11,107 bases of DNA from Bacillota bacterium (GCA_018725275.1 QLUC01000053.1:1-11107); one strand, 5' to 3'; positions 1 through 7,604 are shown, numbered from the stretch's first letter. The notes: a model not told the origin generated them from the sequence alone. A program made the numbers and translations.

Positions 1-1
1 T

Positions 2-877
2 GGGCTCGATGAAATAGTGACCATGAGCTTTGCGGACCCCGCTTTTTTGGCACGCCTCTCGATCAAGGATGACCATGTGTGGGCTTCCCCGCTCTGCATC
101 CAAAACCCCCTCGTGCGTGAGCGGAGCGTGATGCGGGGCACGCTAATTTCTGGTATGCTTGAAGTACTAGAATATAATCAAGCCAGACAATTTTTCGGGA
201 TGGCCTCCTTTGAAATAGGGCGGGTTTTTCTGCCCCGGCCACAGGGCGAGCAAGGTCAACCGGAGGAAAGACTGATGGTGTCCTTGGGCGCATACGGCGT
301 TCGCCGGGGCAATTGGCAGACTCCATCTGAGATTTTGGATTATTTTTATGTAAAGGGCGTAGTGGACGCACTTCTCCCAGCAGCGGGAGCCGTTCCTAGC
401 CAACACCACTTCCTGCACCCTGGGCGTCAGGCCAATATTGTGGTCGGCGGAGAAGCTGTAGGGTTCTTAGGAGAAATGCATCCTGGTCTTGGATTGAGGG
501 AGCGTTTTGTGGTCTGTGAAATTGATGTGGGCAGGGCATTTACACTCGCGTCGTTCGAGCCCTCTTACCAAGGACTCGCCAAAATGCTGCCGATGGAAAG
601 AGACTTGGCCTTTTTGGTACCGCATCAAGTAGAGGTGGCGGAAGTTTTTCGCGTGATGCAAGAAATTGGCCGTGGTCGTATAGGTCAGGTCCACTTGTTT
701 GATGTTTACACCGGTCCCGCAGTGCCAAACGGCATGCGGAGTATGGCGTTTCGGTTGGAGATAACTTCGACCATGGGCGGCAATGCCGACCGCGAGACAG
801 CGCAGCTGTTGCAAGAGATAGCTCATGGTGTGGAAAGGGCTTGTGGGGCCACTTTACGAGGTTCAGCAGGAAGTTAA
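2..877 (+). CDS. pheT: Phenylalanine--tRNA ligase beta subunit, C-terminal part (5' truncated by window edge)
   Basis: Beta chain of the cytoplasmic alpha2-beta2 enzyme that charges tRNA-Phe with phenylalanine. The reading frame is open to the left edge: the residues GLDEIVT precede the first possible start (GTG at 17) and fit the beta-chain family, so the gene begins upstream and only the last 291 residues of a protein of about 800 are visible. The catalytic-like B7 region contains NPLVRERSVMRGTLISG followed by FEIGRVF. The last ~95 residues are the FDX-ACB (B8) tRNA-anticodon-binding domain, recognised by PMERDLAFLV, LFDVYTGP and a terminal GATLRG. Ends with TAA. It is followed after 38 bp by zapA with no terminator hairpin, so co-transcription is likely; the alpha-chain gene pheS would be expected upstream. 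Identification is secure. Confidence 0.95.
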   Translation, partial: GLDEIVTMSFADPAFLARLSIKDDHVWASPLCIQNPLVRERSVMRGTLISGMLEVLEYNQARQFFGMASFEIGRVFLPRPQGEQGQPEERLMVSLGAYGVRRGNWQTPSEILDYFYVKGVVDALLPAAGAVPSQHHFLHPGRQANIVVGGEAVGFLGEMHPGLGLRERFVVCEIDVGRAFTLASFEPSYQGLAKMLPMERDLAFLVPHQVEVAEVFRVMQEIGRGRIGQVHLFDVYTGPAVPNGMRSMAFRLEITSTMGGNADRETAQLLQEIAHGVERACGATLRGSAGS

Positions 878-901
878 GTCCTTGTGGAGTATTCTATGTA
901 T

Positions 902-911
902 GAGGAGGGGG
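902..911 (+). promoter_or_regulatory. Ribosome binding site of zapA
   Basis: GAGGAGGGGG lies four bases before the GTG at 916. It supports that GTG as the start of zapA; no ATG in the same frame is better placed. Confidence 0.7.
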
Positions 912-915
912 AGCC

Positions 916-1212
916 GTGGACAACAAGAAAAGGGTAAAACTTAGTATTTTTCACCAAACAATTCACCTGCGTTGCACCTCCCCCGACGAGATGTATACCC
1001 TGGCCCGTGAAGTTGATAGGCGCATGGCTGAGTTTGCCGAACAGGACGACCGCATCAGCGTCACCCAGCTAGCTATCTTAGCCGCCCTATCCTTTGCGCA
1101 GGAGAACATAGAGGTAAGTGGCACAGTAGCCCAGCTTGAGCACCAGGTGAATGTACTTACGCAACAGCTAGCACAGCTCAAAACCAATGGCGGAGCCCAA
1201 TCTAATTATTAG
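916..1212 (+). CDS. zapA: Cell division protein ZapA
   Basis: Small cytoplasmic protein (98 residues) that bundles and stabilises FtsZ protofilaments at the division ring. The N-terminal part, roughly residues 5-25 (KRVKLSIFHQTIHLRCTSPD), has the alternating pattern of the ZapA beta domain. EMYTLAREVDRRMAEF and ISVTQLAILAALSFAQE are the conserved helices, and residues 60-92 form a long amphipathic helix rich in Leu, Val and Gln, as expected for the ZapA dimerisation coiled coil. Length fits the family. The start is GTG preceded by a strong ribosome binding site. Its place between pheT and cvpA matches Bacillus subtilis (yshA), which supports the call. The 3' end overlaps a possible but unlikely earlier cvpA start. 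Confidence 0.92.
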   Translation: MDNKKRVKLSIFHQTIHLRCTSPDEMYTLAREVDRRMAEFAEQDDRISVTQLAILAALSFAQENIEVSGTVAQLEHQVNVLTQQLAQLKTNGGAQSNY

Positions 1213-1217
1213 GGGGG
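1211..1217 (+). promoter_or_regulatory. Ribosome binding site that fixes the cvpA start
   Basis: AGGGGGG begins inside the zapA TAG stop codon and ends five bases before the ATG at 1223. It favours 1223 over the upstream in-frame ATG at 1187, which would add the hydrophilic stretch MAEPNLIIRGEK and overlap zapA by 26 bp. The arrangement suggests translational coupling to zapA. Confidence 0.65.
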
Positions 1218-1222
1218 AAAAG

Positions 1223-1780
1223 ATGCCACCTCTCAATGGCCTTGATTATGTACTGCTACTGGTTGTAGGGTTTTTTACCTTGGTCGGCTTGAGGCGCGGC
1301 CTGGTTAGACAGGTTGTCGACCTGGTAGCTTGGGCTGGGGCCATCTACTTGGCATTTGCCTTTGGTTCAGGAGTTGCAGCGGAGCTTAATCGCCTCTTTG
1401 CCCTCGAAGCACATCTTAGCCGCGCTCTTGGTCCCCTCTGGGGTAATTTTGCCATCGGAGCGGCGGCGGTCAATGTGCTCGGGTTTGTTGTTGTCTTCAT
1501 GATTGCCCGCCTGGTCGCGGCATTCGTGGCTGGGGTCTTAGACATGTTCGCTGAACTGCCCGTCATTAACTCCTTCAACAGATTGGGAGGGGCGGGCTTC
1601 GGCTTGATCAAGGGAGTGGTCGCGATTTTCTTTTTCTCGACGATTGTCAAAGCCATACCGGTCGGGGCGTTTTCCTTACACATCGAGACTTCTTATGTGG
1701 TCAACACCGTGCTTGGCTTCAGTCCTCACTTGTACGAATATCTACGGGAATTTATTTTGCGAGTAAGGCCAGTGGTGTAA
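1223..1780 (+). CDS. cvpA: CvpA family membrane protein
   Basis: Integral membrane protein of 185 residues in the CvpA (colicin V production) family; the molecular role in Gram-positive bacteria is not settled. Four hydrophobic segments are visible: about residues 7-23 (DYVLLLVVGFFTLVGL), 30-50, 75-100 and 122-142. Two family hallmarks are present: the RRGLVRQVVDLVAW stretch just after the first segment, and the Gly-rich motif SFNRLGGAGFGLIKG before the fourth. The start at 1223 is chosen because of the ribosome binding site at 1211-1217. It lies between zapA and mutS2, as yshB does in B. subtilis, although polX, which follows yshB there, is missing here; the mutS2 start is only 4 bp beyond the stop. 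Function by family only. Confidence 0.88.
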   Translation: MPPLNGLDYVLLLVVGFFTLVGLRRGLVRQVVDLVAWAGAIYLAFAFGSGVAAELNRLFALEAHLSRALGPLWGNFAIGAAAVNVLGFVVVFMIARLVAAFVAGVLDMFAELPVINSFNRLGGAGFGLIKGVVAIFFFSTIVKAIPVGAFSLHIETSYVVNTVLGFSPHLYEYLREFILRVRPVV

Positions 1781-1784
1781 TAAT

Positions 1785-4148
1785 ATGAATGAACGTACCA
1801 TACGAGTGCTAGAGCTGGACAAAGTAAGAGATTGTCTGGCAAAGTTCGTTTCATCACCCATAGGAGCAGAACTGGTAGCGGACATGGTGCCTAGCGGAGA
1901 CCGCGCCCAGATAAAACGATGGTTAGCTGAAACCGGAGAAGCCAAAGGGATTCTCCGCGGGGAAGATTTTCCACTCAAGGGTGTGGCCGATGTGCGCTCG
2001 ACCGTGCATCGCTGTCACTTGGGAGCAGCGGTTTCTCCGCTTGAACTGTTCCAACTCGCCCAGGTGCTCGGCGTGACCAGACGCGCGCAGCGCTTTTTTT
2101 CTGAGCGCCAAGGGATGTACCCGTTGTTAACTGAACATGCTCTCGCTATTGTTCCACTCAAATCGGTAGAAGAAGAAATTTTTGCGTGTATTGGGGAAGG
2201 CGGAGAAGTTCTAGACAAGGCGAGCGAAAAGTTACGTCAACTGCGGCACAATATACGTGGCGCCCAAAGCGACATCAGGGCGAAATTAGAGGGCATGTTG
2301 CGCTCCTCCACCATGCAGAAATACCTGCAAGAGACCCTCATTACCATGCGCGGCGATCGGCATGTCTTGCCGGTAAAGGTAGAATACAAGGGGCAGGTCC
2401 CTGGCATTATCCATGACCAGTCAGCCAGCGGCGCCACAGTGTACATTGAACCTATGGCCGTAGTCGTCATCAGCAATCGACTGCGCCAGTACCACGCGGA
2501 AGAAGAGCACGAGATTCTGCGCCTGCTTCGAGAACTGTCGGTGATGGTAGGGGAGCAGGCAAGTATTGCGCGGAGTAACTTCAAGATTCTCGGCTGGCTT
2601 GACTTTACTTTGGCCAAGGGCCGTTTGAGCCTAGAATGGCAATGTACTGAGCCCGATCTCGCGTCAGACTATGAATTGCAATTTCTGCAGGCGCGTCACC
2701 CACTCATCCCCAGAGCCGTGGTTCGCCCCATAGATGTGCGTCTAGGGCAGGACTTTAGTGTGTTGCTCATTACCGGACCAAACACCGGGGGCAAGACCGT
2801 CACCCTCAAAACCATTGGCCTACTTACGCTCATGGTACAATGCGGGCTGCACATACCAGTGGCCTATGGTAGCCGAGCTGCTATCTTCAACAGCGTTTTT
2901 GCCGACATTGGTGATGAGCAAAGTATCGAGCAGAGCCTCAGTACGTTTTCGTCGCACATGAGTAACATTCGTCAGATTGTTGAACTGGCCGACTATAGCT
3001 CCTTGGTGCTACTTGATGAACTCGGTGCGGGAACCGATCCCACCGAAGGCGCGGCCTTGGCCATGGCTATCGTGGATGTGCTCTTTGAACGAGGGTGCCG
3101 TATGGTGGCAACCACTCATTACAGCGAACTGAAAGCCTATGCCCACACGAAAGATGGGGTACAGAATGCCAGTATGGAATTTGACGTGGAGTCCTTGCGC
3201 CCCACTTTTCATCTCACCATCGGATTGCCTGGGAAAAGTAACGCTTTTGAGATTTCTCTGCGGCTCGGATTAGACATAGAAGTCATCGAGCGCGCGAGAG
3301 GGTACTTGAGCGGAGACGTTTTGCGAGTAGAAGACCTCATCAGGAGTCTAGAAAAAAACCGCCAAGAAACAGAGGAGGCCCGTCAGGAGGCCTATGTTAT
3401 GCGCTCGCAAGCACTTACCCTGACCAAACAAGCAGAGGAAAAGACCGAGCGCCTGCAGGCCAAGGAGAGGGATATATTGCAGCGGGCAGCCGCAGAGGGC
3501 AAGGCGATCATCTACCGCGCCAAGCATGAAATAGATGCCCTAATAGAACAGCTACGTGTTGCGCATGAGGCCAAGTCGGCGCAAGAAATGTCCTCGGCCG
3601 TAGAAAAAGTGCGCCAAGGCTGGCGCGACCTGAGTAAAGAACTCCAGCGAGATTCAGTCTGGCCACAGGAAATGCCACTCGCTGAGGCGGCAATTGATAT
3701 AGTGGTCGGTGACGAGGTGATAGTCACGCATCTTAGGCAAAGAGGCAAGGTGCTAGAGATTAAATCACCAGGGCAGGCTACCGTGCAAATCGGAGCGCTG
3801 CGTACCGTGGTCGATGTCAAACTCTTGCGAAAATTCGAGCAAAAAAAACAGGCCGCCGTGCGGCCTACAGCTGGTTTTCATATGGTCGATTTAAGTCGTG
3901 GCACTGTCAAGCTGGAGCTTGATATACGTGGGCATACCATAGAGGAAGGCATCCAGAAGGCTGACAAGTACCTCGATGATGCGTTGGTATCTGGGCTCAC
4001 CCAAGTGCACATTATTCACGGCAAGGGGACTGGTGCCTTGCGAGAAGGTATCCGGGAGTTTCTAAAAACGCATCCGCATGTCGGCAGTTATCGTTATGGT
4101 CAGGCCAATGAAGGCGGTTCGGGCGTTACTGTGGTGGTCCTCAGTTAA
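1785..4148 (+). CDS. mutS2: MutS2: ribosome-collision / recombination-control ATPase with Smr domain
   Basis: Full-length MutS2 (787 residues, normal for the family). It lacks the mismatch-reading N-terminal domains of MutS. Visible parts in order: lever/core region (about 1-300); ABC-type ATPase with Walker A GPNTGGKT at 331-338 (Lys337), Walker B LVLLDE ending in Asp411-Glu412, the following GAGTDPTEG, and the switch His445 in TTHYSEL; the GLPGKSNAFEI motif; a Glu/Lys/Gln-rich coiled coil at about 515-620; a small beta-rich (KOW-like) module near 640-680; and a C-terminal Smr domain with LDIRG (712-716) and HGKGTG (745-750). In B. subtilis the family splits collided ribosomes; in Helicobacter it suppresses recombination, and the Smr domain can have nuclease activity. 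Which role applies here is not visible. Start ATG follows cvpA by 4 bp with only a weak ribosome binding site (AGTGGTG), suggesting translational coupling. Its stop overlaps the stop of the opposing penicillin-binding protein gene. Confidence 0.96.
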   Translation: MNERTIRVLELDKVRDCLAKFVSSPIGAELVADMVPSGDRAQIKRWLAETGEAKGILRGEDFPLKGVADVRSTVHRCHLGAAVSPLELFQLAQVLGVTRRAQRFFSERQGMYPLLTEHALAIVPLKSVEEEIFACIGEGGEVLDKASEKLRQLRHNIRGAQSDIRAKLEGMLRSSTMQKYLQETLITMRGDRHVLPVKVEYKGQVPGIIHDQSASGATVYIEPMAVVVISNRLRQYHAEEEHEILRLLRELSVMVGEQASIARSNFKILGWLDFTLAKGRLSLEWQCTEPDLASDYELQFLQARHPLIPRAVVRPIDVRLGQDFSVLLITGPNTGGKTVTLKTIGLLTLMVQCGLHIPVAYGSRAAIFNSVFADIGDEQSIEQSLSTFSSHMSNIRQIVELADYSSLVLLDELGAGTDPTEGAALAMAIVDVLFERGCRMVATTHYSELKAYAHTKDGVQNASMEFDVESLRPTFHLTIGLPGKSNAFEISLRLGLDIEVIERARGYLSGDVLRVEDLIRSLEKNRQETEEARQEAYVMRSQALTLTKQAEEKTERLQAKERDILQRAAAEGKAIIYRAKHEIDALIEQLRVAHEAKSAQEMSSAVEKVRQGWRDLSKELQRDSVWPQEMPLAEAAIDIVVGDEVIVTHLRQRGKVLEIKSPGQATVQIGALRTVVDVKLLRKFEQKKQAAVRPTAGFHMVDLSRGTVKLELDIRGHTIEEGIQKADKYLDDALVSGLTQVHIIHGKGTGALREGIREFLKTHPHVGSYRYGQANEGGSGVTVVVLS
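3841..3866 (-). terminator. Intrinsic terminator on the minus strand, inside mutS2
   Basis: Read on the minus strand: a perfect 6-bp stem AGGCCG/CGGCCT (3861-3866 with 3850-3855) around a 5-base loop, then one G and a run of eight T (3841-3848). It is correctly oriented to end transcription of the penicillin-binding protein gene, whose stop is 278 bp upstream in that direction. On the plus strand the A-run precedes the hairpin, so mutS2 transcription should not be stopped. It falls in mutS2 codons 686-694, in the poorly conserved linker just before the Smr domain. Function inferred from structure only. Confidence 0.7.
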
Positions 4149-6775
4149 TTGCCGCCGCCGGGGCCGTCATTGCCGGATGGCGGGGAGTGGACGGTGCAAT
4201 CCTCGAAGGGCACCTGCCTCGCTCGGTCTGCAGGGTGTAGCTGGTTGCCACTGCCATCGAGGAGCACGACGTATGGGTCGCGCCGCACCCGCAATTGTTG
4301 GACCACGGTGTGGGGAGGGCAAAAATCCGTCGCTAATTGTCCGCTTTCCACACAGATTTTTACTAACACATGCATGTCGCACGGATTTTCGGGGCGTGGT
4401 TCGGTGCCGGCGATAAACCAGTCACTGCGAATATCTTCAGCGGGACAGAGGGAGCTCGGATATTTCCCGGAAACGGAGCAGAAACTGGCCCGTACAAACC
4501 CAAGGCGCCGCGGCGGGCCGAAGACCCCATATTCCTCATACCATTCTCTAGGAAATTGTGCCAATTGAGCCGCAGGGGCGTTCCGCGTGAACAAGCTCAT
4601 GGTGCGACCGAAGATGGCAGTGGCGAAACCGCTGCCCACGGCGTTGCTGCCGGTACTGGGGAAAGCACCGCGCACAAAAGGGTCTGCGCGGAGCAGCCTT
4701 TGCAGGCGCTCCTCCGCTGTCTCATTGGTCGGGGCCGCTTCTAACTCCGGAACGATAGCCCTGCGTTCCAGTTGGCCGCCTTTTAGGGTTGGGATGCCGG
4801 TAGTTCTATCATCATGGCCAATCCAGACCCCGGCGGTGAAATCTGGAGTATACCCCATAAATACAGCATCCACGTTGTTGGTCGTGGTGCCGGTCTTACC
4901 GGCAGCCTCTCCGGGGAACCTCCCCATGGCGCCGCCCCGCAACCCAAAAAATCCTGTTCCTGTCACTCCATCGCGGTTTTCCACCGTGCCACGGAGTATA
5001 TCTGTCATTAACCAAGCCACCTGTTCGCTGATGACGACTCTTTTTTCAGGGGATGGAGCCGTGTAGAGCACCGCACCATCGCGGGTGCTGATACTCAGTA
5101 TGGCGCTCGGTTCAACTAAGATACCGCGGTTATTAAAGACATTGTAGGCGCGCACCTGCTCAAACAAGGTCATCCCTCGTGTCATGCCGCCGAGTGCTGC
5201 GGCGGGAACGTAGTCGTGTTCCGGCCCTCCTGGTTCGACGAATGACGTGATGCCAAGCCTCTTCGCCCACTCGATGGAATTGCTGATGCCAAACGAGTGG
5301 AATAGCTTGGCTGCCATGACGTTATACGAGCGTGCCAGACCGGTGCGGATCGAAGTGTGGCCCCAGAAGGTGTTAAAATCAAAGTTTCGTGGCACAAACA
5401 ATGGCTCATTCGGATTGCCAGTGGGAATGCGCACCGGTGCATCGTCAACGGTGCTGGCGGCGGTGATGCGCCCGGCGGCAAGCGGAGGGCCATAAACCAG
5501 TAGAGGCTTAATCGCCGAACCCGGCTGGCGCTGTTCTTTGGCGACTCGATCGCGCCCGAAGCGCCCTATCATGTCGCGCCCGCCGACCCAAGCCCGAATA
5601 AAACCTGTGCTAGGTTCAATGACGAGCATGCTGACCTGTGGTTGCAGGCCGTGCGCATTAGACCAGGTGAAGGCACCAGTTTCAGCAGCTAGTTTTCTGA
5701 TTTCTGGGTTAGGGTCGTTGCGGGCCTCTCTTTGTTGGCGCTGTAAAATTCCGTTTTCTTGGGTAAAAATCTCTAAAGCAGCTCGCTCGGCGGCACGCTG
5801 CAGATCCAGATTAAGGGTGGTCTTAATGGTGAGTCCCTTAGTGTGGATCATTTTCGAGGCCTCGGCCCGACTTATTCTCCTTTGCTCCACGAGGATGTCT
5901 TCAGCCTGGGTGATAACATGGTCGACAAAGTACATAGCTAAGGTGGTTTCTCCTGGTTGCGTGCGGGGCGTAACCAGGTTAATGGGGGCAGCAAGGGCCG
6001 CATCCCTTTCAGCCTCGGTGATGCGCCCATGTCGCAAGAGTTGCGCTAGCACTATGCCTTGTCTGCGACGAGCAGGGGCCATATCTGCCGCCCGTGGGCG
6101 CCAGGCGTTTGGTGATGGCAAAAGGCCAACTAACATACTGCTTTCAGCCAAGGTTAAATCACTGACATCTTTTCCGAAGTACTGTTGCGCGGCGGCTTGA
6201 AACCCATGCGCTGAGCCACCCAAGAAGATCTCGTTTAGGTAAATCTCCAGGATTTCCGTTTTAGAGTACTTTCGTTCCAGACGCAAGGCCACGTAAATTT
6301 CTCGTACTTTGCGCCTAATGGTCACACTTTGATCGCTCAGGATGTAGTTTCTTGCTACCTGCTGGGTAAGAGTGCTCGCACCCTGAAAGTCCTGTCTAGT
6401 TAAGGTAAGGTAGGCAGCCCTCATCAAGTCGCGCGGCGAAACACCGAAATGGCTGTAAAATCTAATGTCTTCCATAACGATGACCCCATCCACAAGATGG
6501 GTAGGTATGGCGCTGAGAGGCACTGTAACGCGATTTTGTTCCGCATGTAGCTGCGCAATGGTCTCACCATTGGCATCTAGCACAAAAGAGGTCTCGCGGG
6601 GCGGCTGATTGAATGTAGGGTCCGGAATGTCGTACACAAAATAATAGACAACGCCAAGTCCCGTGGCAAAAACGGCAAACAGGGCGACAATGATAATGTA
6701 AAGCGCACGGAGCAATGGGCCTCTAGTGGGCTTCTTGGTGCTCTTCGCTGCAGCCTTCTTCCCAGTCATCTTCAC
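4145..6775 (-). CDS. Class A penicillin-binding protein (PBP1A-type transglycosylase/transpeptidase)
   Basis: Bifunctional enzyme (876 residues) that polymerises lipid II into glycan strands and cross-links the stem peptides outside the membrane. Features in order: a Lys-rich cytoplasmic tail (1-20); one membrane anchor (about 23-46); a GT51 glycosyltransferase domain with MEDIRFYSH (Glu102), QGASTLTQQ (131-139), RRKVREI (Glu159) and EIYLNEIFLGG; a transpeptidase domain with SAIK (Ser420, Lys423), SYN (483-485) and KTG (627-629). All catalytic residues are present. The C-terminal tail carries two C-x10-C units (766-777 and 808-819), then a Pro/Gly-rich end. The GTG at 6775 lies 4 bases after AAGGGAGG, and an ATG at 6769 lies 10 bases after it; either could be the true start. 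The gene is transcribed alone, convergent with mutS2 and divergent from the yunB remnant. Confidence 0.95.
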   Translation of the reverse strand: MKMTGKKAAAKSTKKPTRGPLLRALYIIIVALFAVFATGLGVVYYFVYDIPDPTFNQPPRETSFVLDANGETIAQLHAEQNRVTVPLSAIPTHLVDGVIVMEDIRFYSHFGVSPRDLMRAAYLTLTRQDFQGASTLTQQVARNYILSDQSVTIRRKVREIYVALRLERKYSKTEILEIYLNEIFLGGSAHGFQAAAQQYFGKDVSDLTLAESSMLVGLLPSPNAWRPRAADMAPARRRQGIVLAQLLRHGRITEAERDAALAAPINLVTPRTQPGETTLAMYFVDHVITQAEDILVEQRRISRAEASKMIHTKGLTIKTTLNLDLQRAAERAALEIFTQENGILQRQQREARNDPNPEIRKLAAETGAFTWSNAHGLQPQVSMLVIEPSTGFIRAWVGGRDMIGRFGRDRVAKEQRQPGSAIKPLLVYGPPLAAGRITAASTVDDAPVRIPTGNPNEPLFVPRNFDFNTFWGHTSIRTGLARSYNVMAAKLFHSFGISNSIEWAKRLGITSFVEPGGPEHDYVPAAALGGMTRGMTLFEQVRAYNVFNNRGILVEPSAILSISTRDGAVLYTAPSPEKRVVISEQVAWLMTDILRGTVENRDGVTGTGFFGLRGGAMGRFPGEAAGKTGTTTNNVDAVFMGYTPDFTAGVWIGHDDRTTGIPTLKGGQLERRAIVPELEAAPTNETAEERLQRLLRADPFVRGAFPSTGSNAVGSGFATAIFGRTMSLFTRNAPAAQLAQFPREWYEEYGVFGPPRRLGFVRASFCSVSGKYPSSLCPAEDIRSDWFIAGTEPRPENPCDMHVLVKICVESGQLATDFCPPHTVVQQLRVRRDPYVVLLDGSGNQLHPADRARQVPFEDCTVHSPPSGNDGPGGGN

Positions 6776-6794
6776 CGCGCCTCCCTTCCAATTA

Positions 6795-6800
6795 AGTATA
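6795..6800 (-). promoter_or_regulatory. Candidate -10 element for the penicillin-binding protein gene
   Basis: On the minus strand TATACT matches the sigma-A -10 consensus at five of six positions and lies about 20 bp before the start codon. The hexamer 17 bp further upstream (ATGTGA) is a poor -35 match, so this is tentative. The leader would be very short, beginning close to the ribosome binding site. Confidence 0.3.
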
Positions 6801-6918
6801 GCATGCTTTTTATTCTATCACATGGGGTTAGGTTCCACTAACAATATCGCTCCAGCACATGGGCCACACAAATGGTGCGTGAAGAGCATATATTATGTAG
6901 AGCATAATTTTCAGTTAA

Positions 6919-7571
6919 CAAGGGGGGAGTACGCTGAAACGTCACCGAAGCATCAGAGTTCTGCGCATAGTGCTGATTATAGGGGCAGTTTTTCTGGCTG
7001 TCTTCGTTCACTTTCTCGATGTACGGCTTCTGCCCCCCTTGACTGCCGTCGCCGAAGTTTGAGCCAAGATAATAGCCACCCAGGCTGTCAGCAAAACCAT
7101 AACTACCAAAATTGCTGAGGAATTGTCCTATGGTACTTTGATAACGGTCCACACTGATTACGGGGGCCGTCCTGCTTGGGCGGAGGTGAATACTAACGAA
7201 GTTAATCGCATAGTCCATTCTACAACCTTGCGAGTGATGCAACTCCTAGAGCGCCTTAAAGGATCCTCTATAGCTATCCCGCTCGGGCAAGCCTTTGGCA
7301 GCCCGGTGTTGGCTAATGTTGGTCCGAGGATTACTTTTACCCTGGTTCCAATAGGGCGCGACACAAAATATATTTGTAAGTCTATACCACTGTCTAGGTC
7401 ATCATACCATTTGCCATCCAGAGCGTCCAAGTACGGACGCAGGTGCCGATTGCTGATGTCACATACTTAGGCGAGGTCCCACAGGCGGTGTTTAATTTGC
7501 CTTTTCCCCTGGCTACGGGTCTAGGTCTCTCTCCGCCAGGAGAACGTCCCCCCTTGCCGAGCCCCCCCTAG
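6919..7571 (+). pseudogene. yunB: Decayed sporulation protein gene yunB
   Basis: Remains of YunB, a mother-cell sporulation protein of unclear function made by Bacillus and Clostridia. A strong ribosome binding site (AGGGGGGAG, 6921-6929) is followed by no ATG, GTG or TTG in frame; only ACG (6931) or CTG (6934) stand where the start should be. The first frame reads a basic tip, a membrane segment (VLRIVLIIGAVFLAVFVHFL), then TGA at 7060, and continues in the same frame with AKIIATQAVSKTI, WAEVNTNEVN and the family signature IPLGQAFGSPVLANVGP up to LVPIGR near 7359. The frame then changes: RHKIYL, TAA (7377), VYTTV, TAG (7395), VIIPFAIQSVQVRTQVPIADV and YLGEVPQAVFNLP, ending at TAG 7569. The segment normally between IGR and RHKIYL, which carries the GINQT motif, is missing. 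The stops replace what look like Glu (7377) and Gln (7395) codons. Neighbouring genes use TAA, TAG and TGA as ordinary stops, so readthrough is unlikely. Confidence 0.85.
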
Positions 7572-7589
7572 TAAATACACTGCCTTCTC

Positions 7590-7598
7590 TGCTAGACT
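7590..7598 (+). promoter_or_regulatory. Candidate extended -10 promoter of the DinG-like gene
   Basis: TGCTAGACT fits an extended -10 pattern (TG, one base, then TAGACT with four of six consensus matches). Its predicted transcription start falls on or next to the ATG at 7605, and no ribosome binding site precedes that ATG. No convincing -35 element is visible at 17-18 bp spacing. Tentative. Confidence 0.25.
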
Positions 7599-7604
7599 AT
7601 AGTT

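Noticed and set aside
4308..4361. Possible plus-strand terminator for mutS2: GTGTGG/CCACAC followed by five T
   Set aside because: The loop is about 28 bases and the stem is short, extended only by G-T pairs. It lies within the opposing coding region and is too weak to annotate.
5538..6200. Plus-strand open frame of 220 residues opposite the penicillin-binding protein gene
   Set aside because: It is a shadow of a strongly conserved minus-strand coding region with every catalytic motif present. Its translation is rich in Arg, Ser and Cys without domain features.
6883..6906. Direct repeat AGAGCATA, two copies 16 bp apart, upstream of the yunB remnant
   Set aside because: Eight bases is short in an AT-rich gap and no flanking promoter could be fitted with confidence. 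It may be a regulator site but is not supported.
7060..7062. TGA in yunB as a recoded or selenocysteine codon
   Set aside because: TGA is the normal stop of the next gene, YunB is not a selenoprotein family, no following insertion hairpin was seen, and the gene has other lesions.
6838..7242. Minus-strand open frame of 134 residues across the yunB region
   Set aside because: It is antisense to recognisable YunB sequence, resembles no known family, and appears only because the plus-strand frame is rich in codons that avoid stops in reverse.
7123..7470. An open frame of 115 residues that could be annotated as a small hypothetical gene
   Set aside because: It is the central part of the broken yunB frame. 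It starts inside family sequence, has no ribosome binding site, and its last ~35 residues come from the wrong frame after the deletion.
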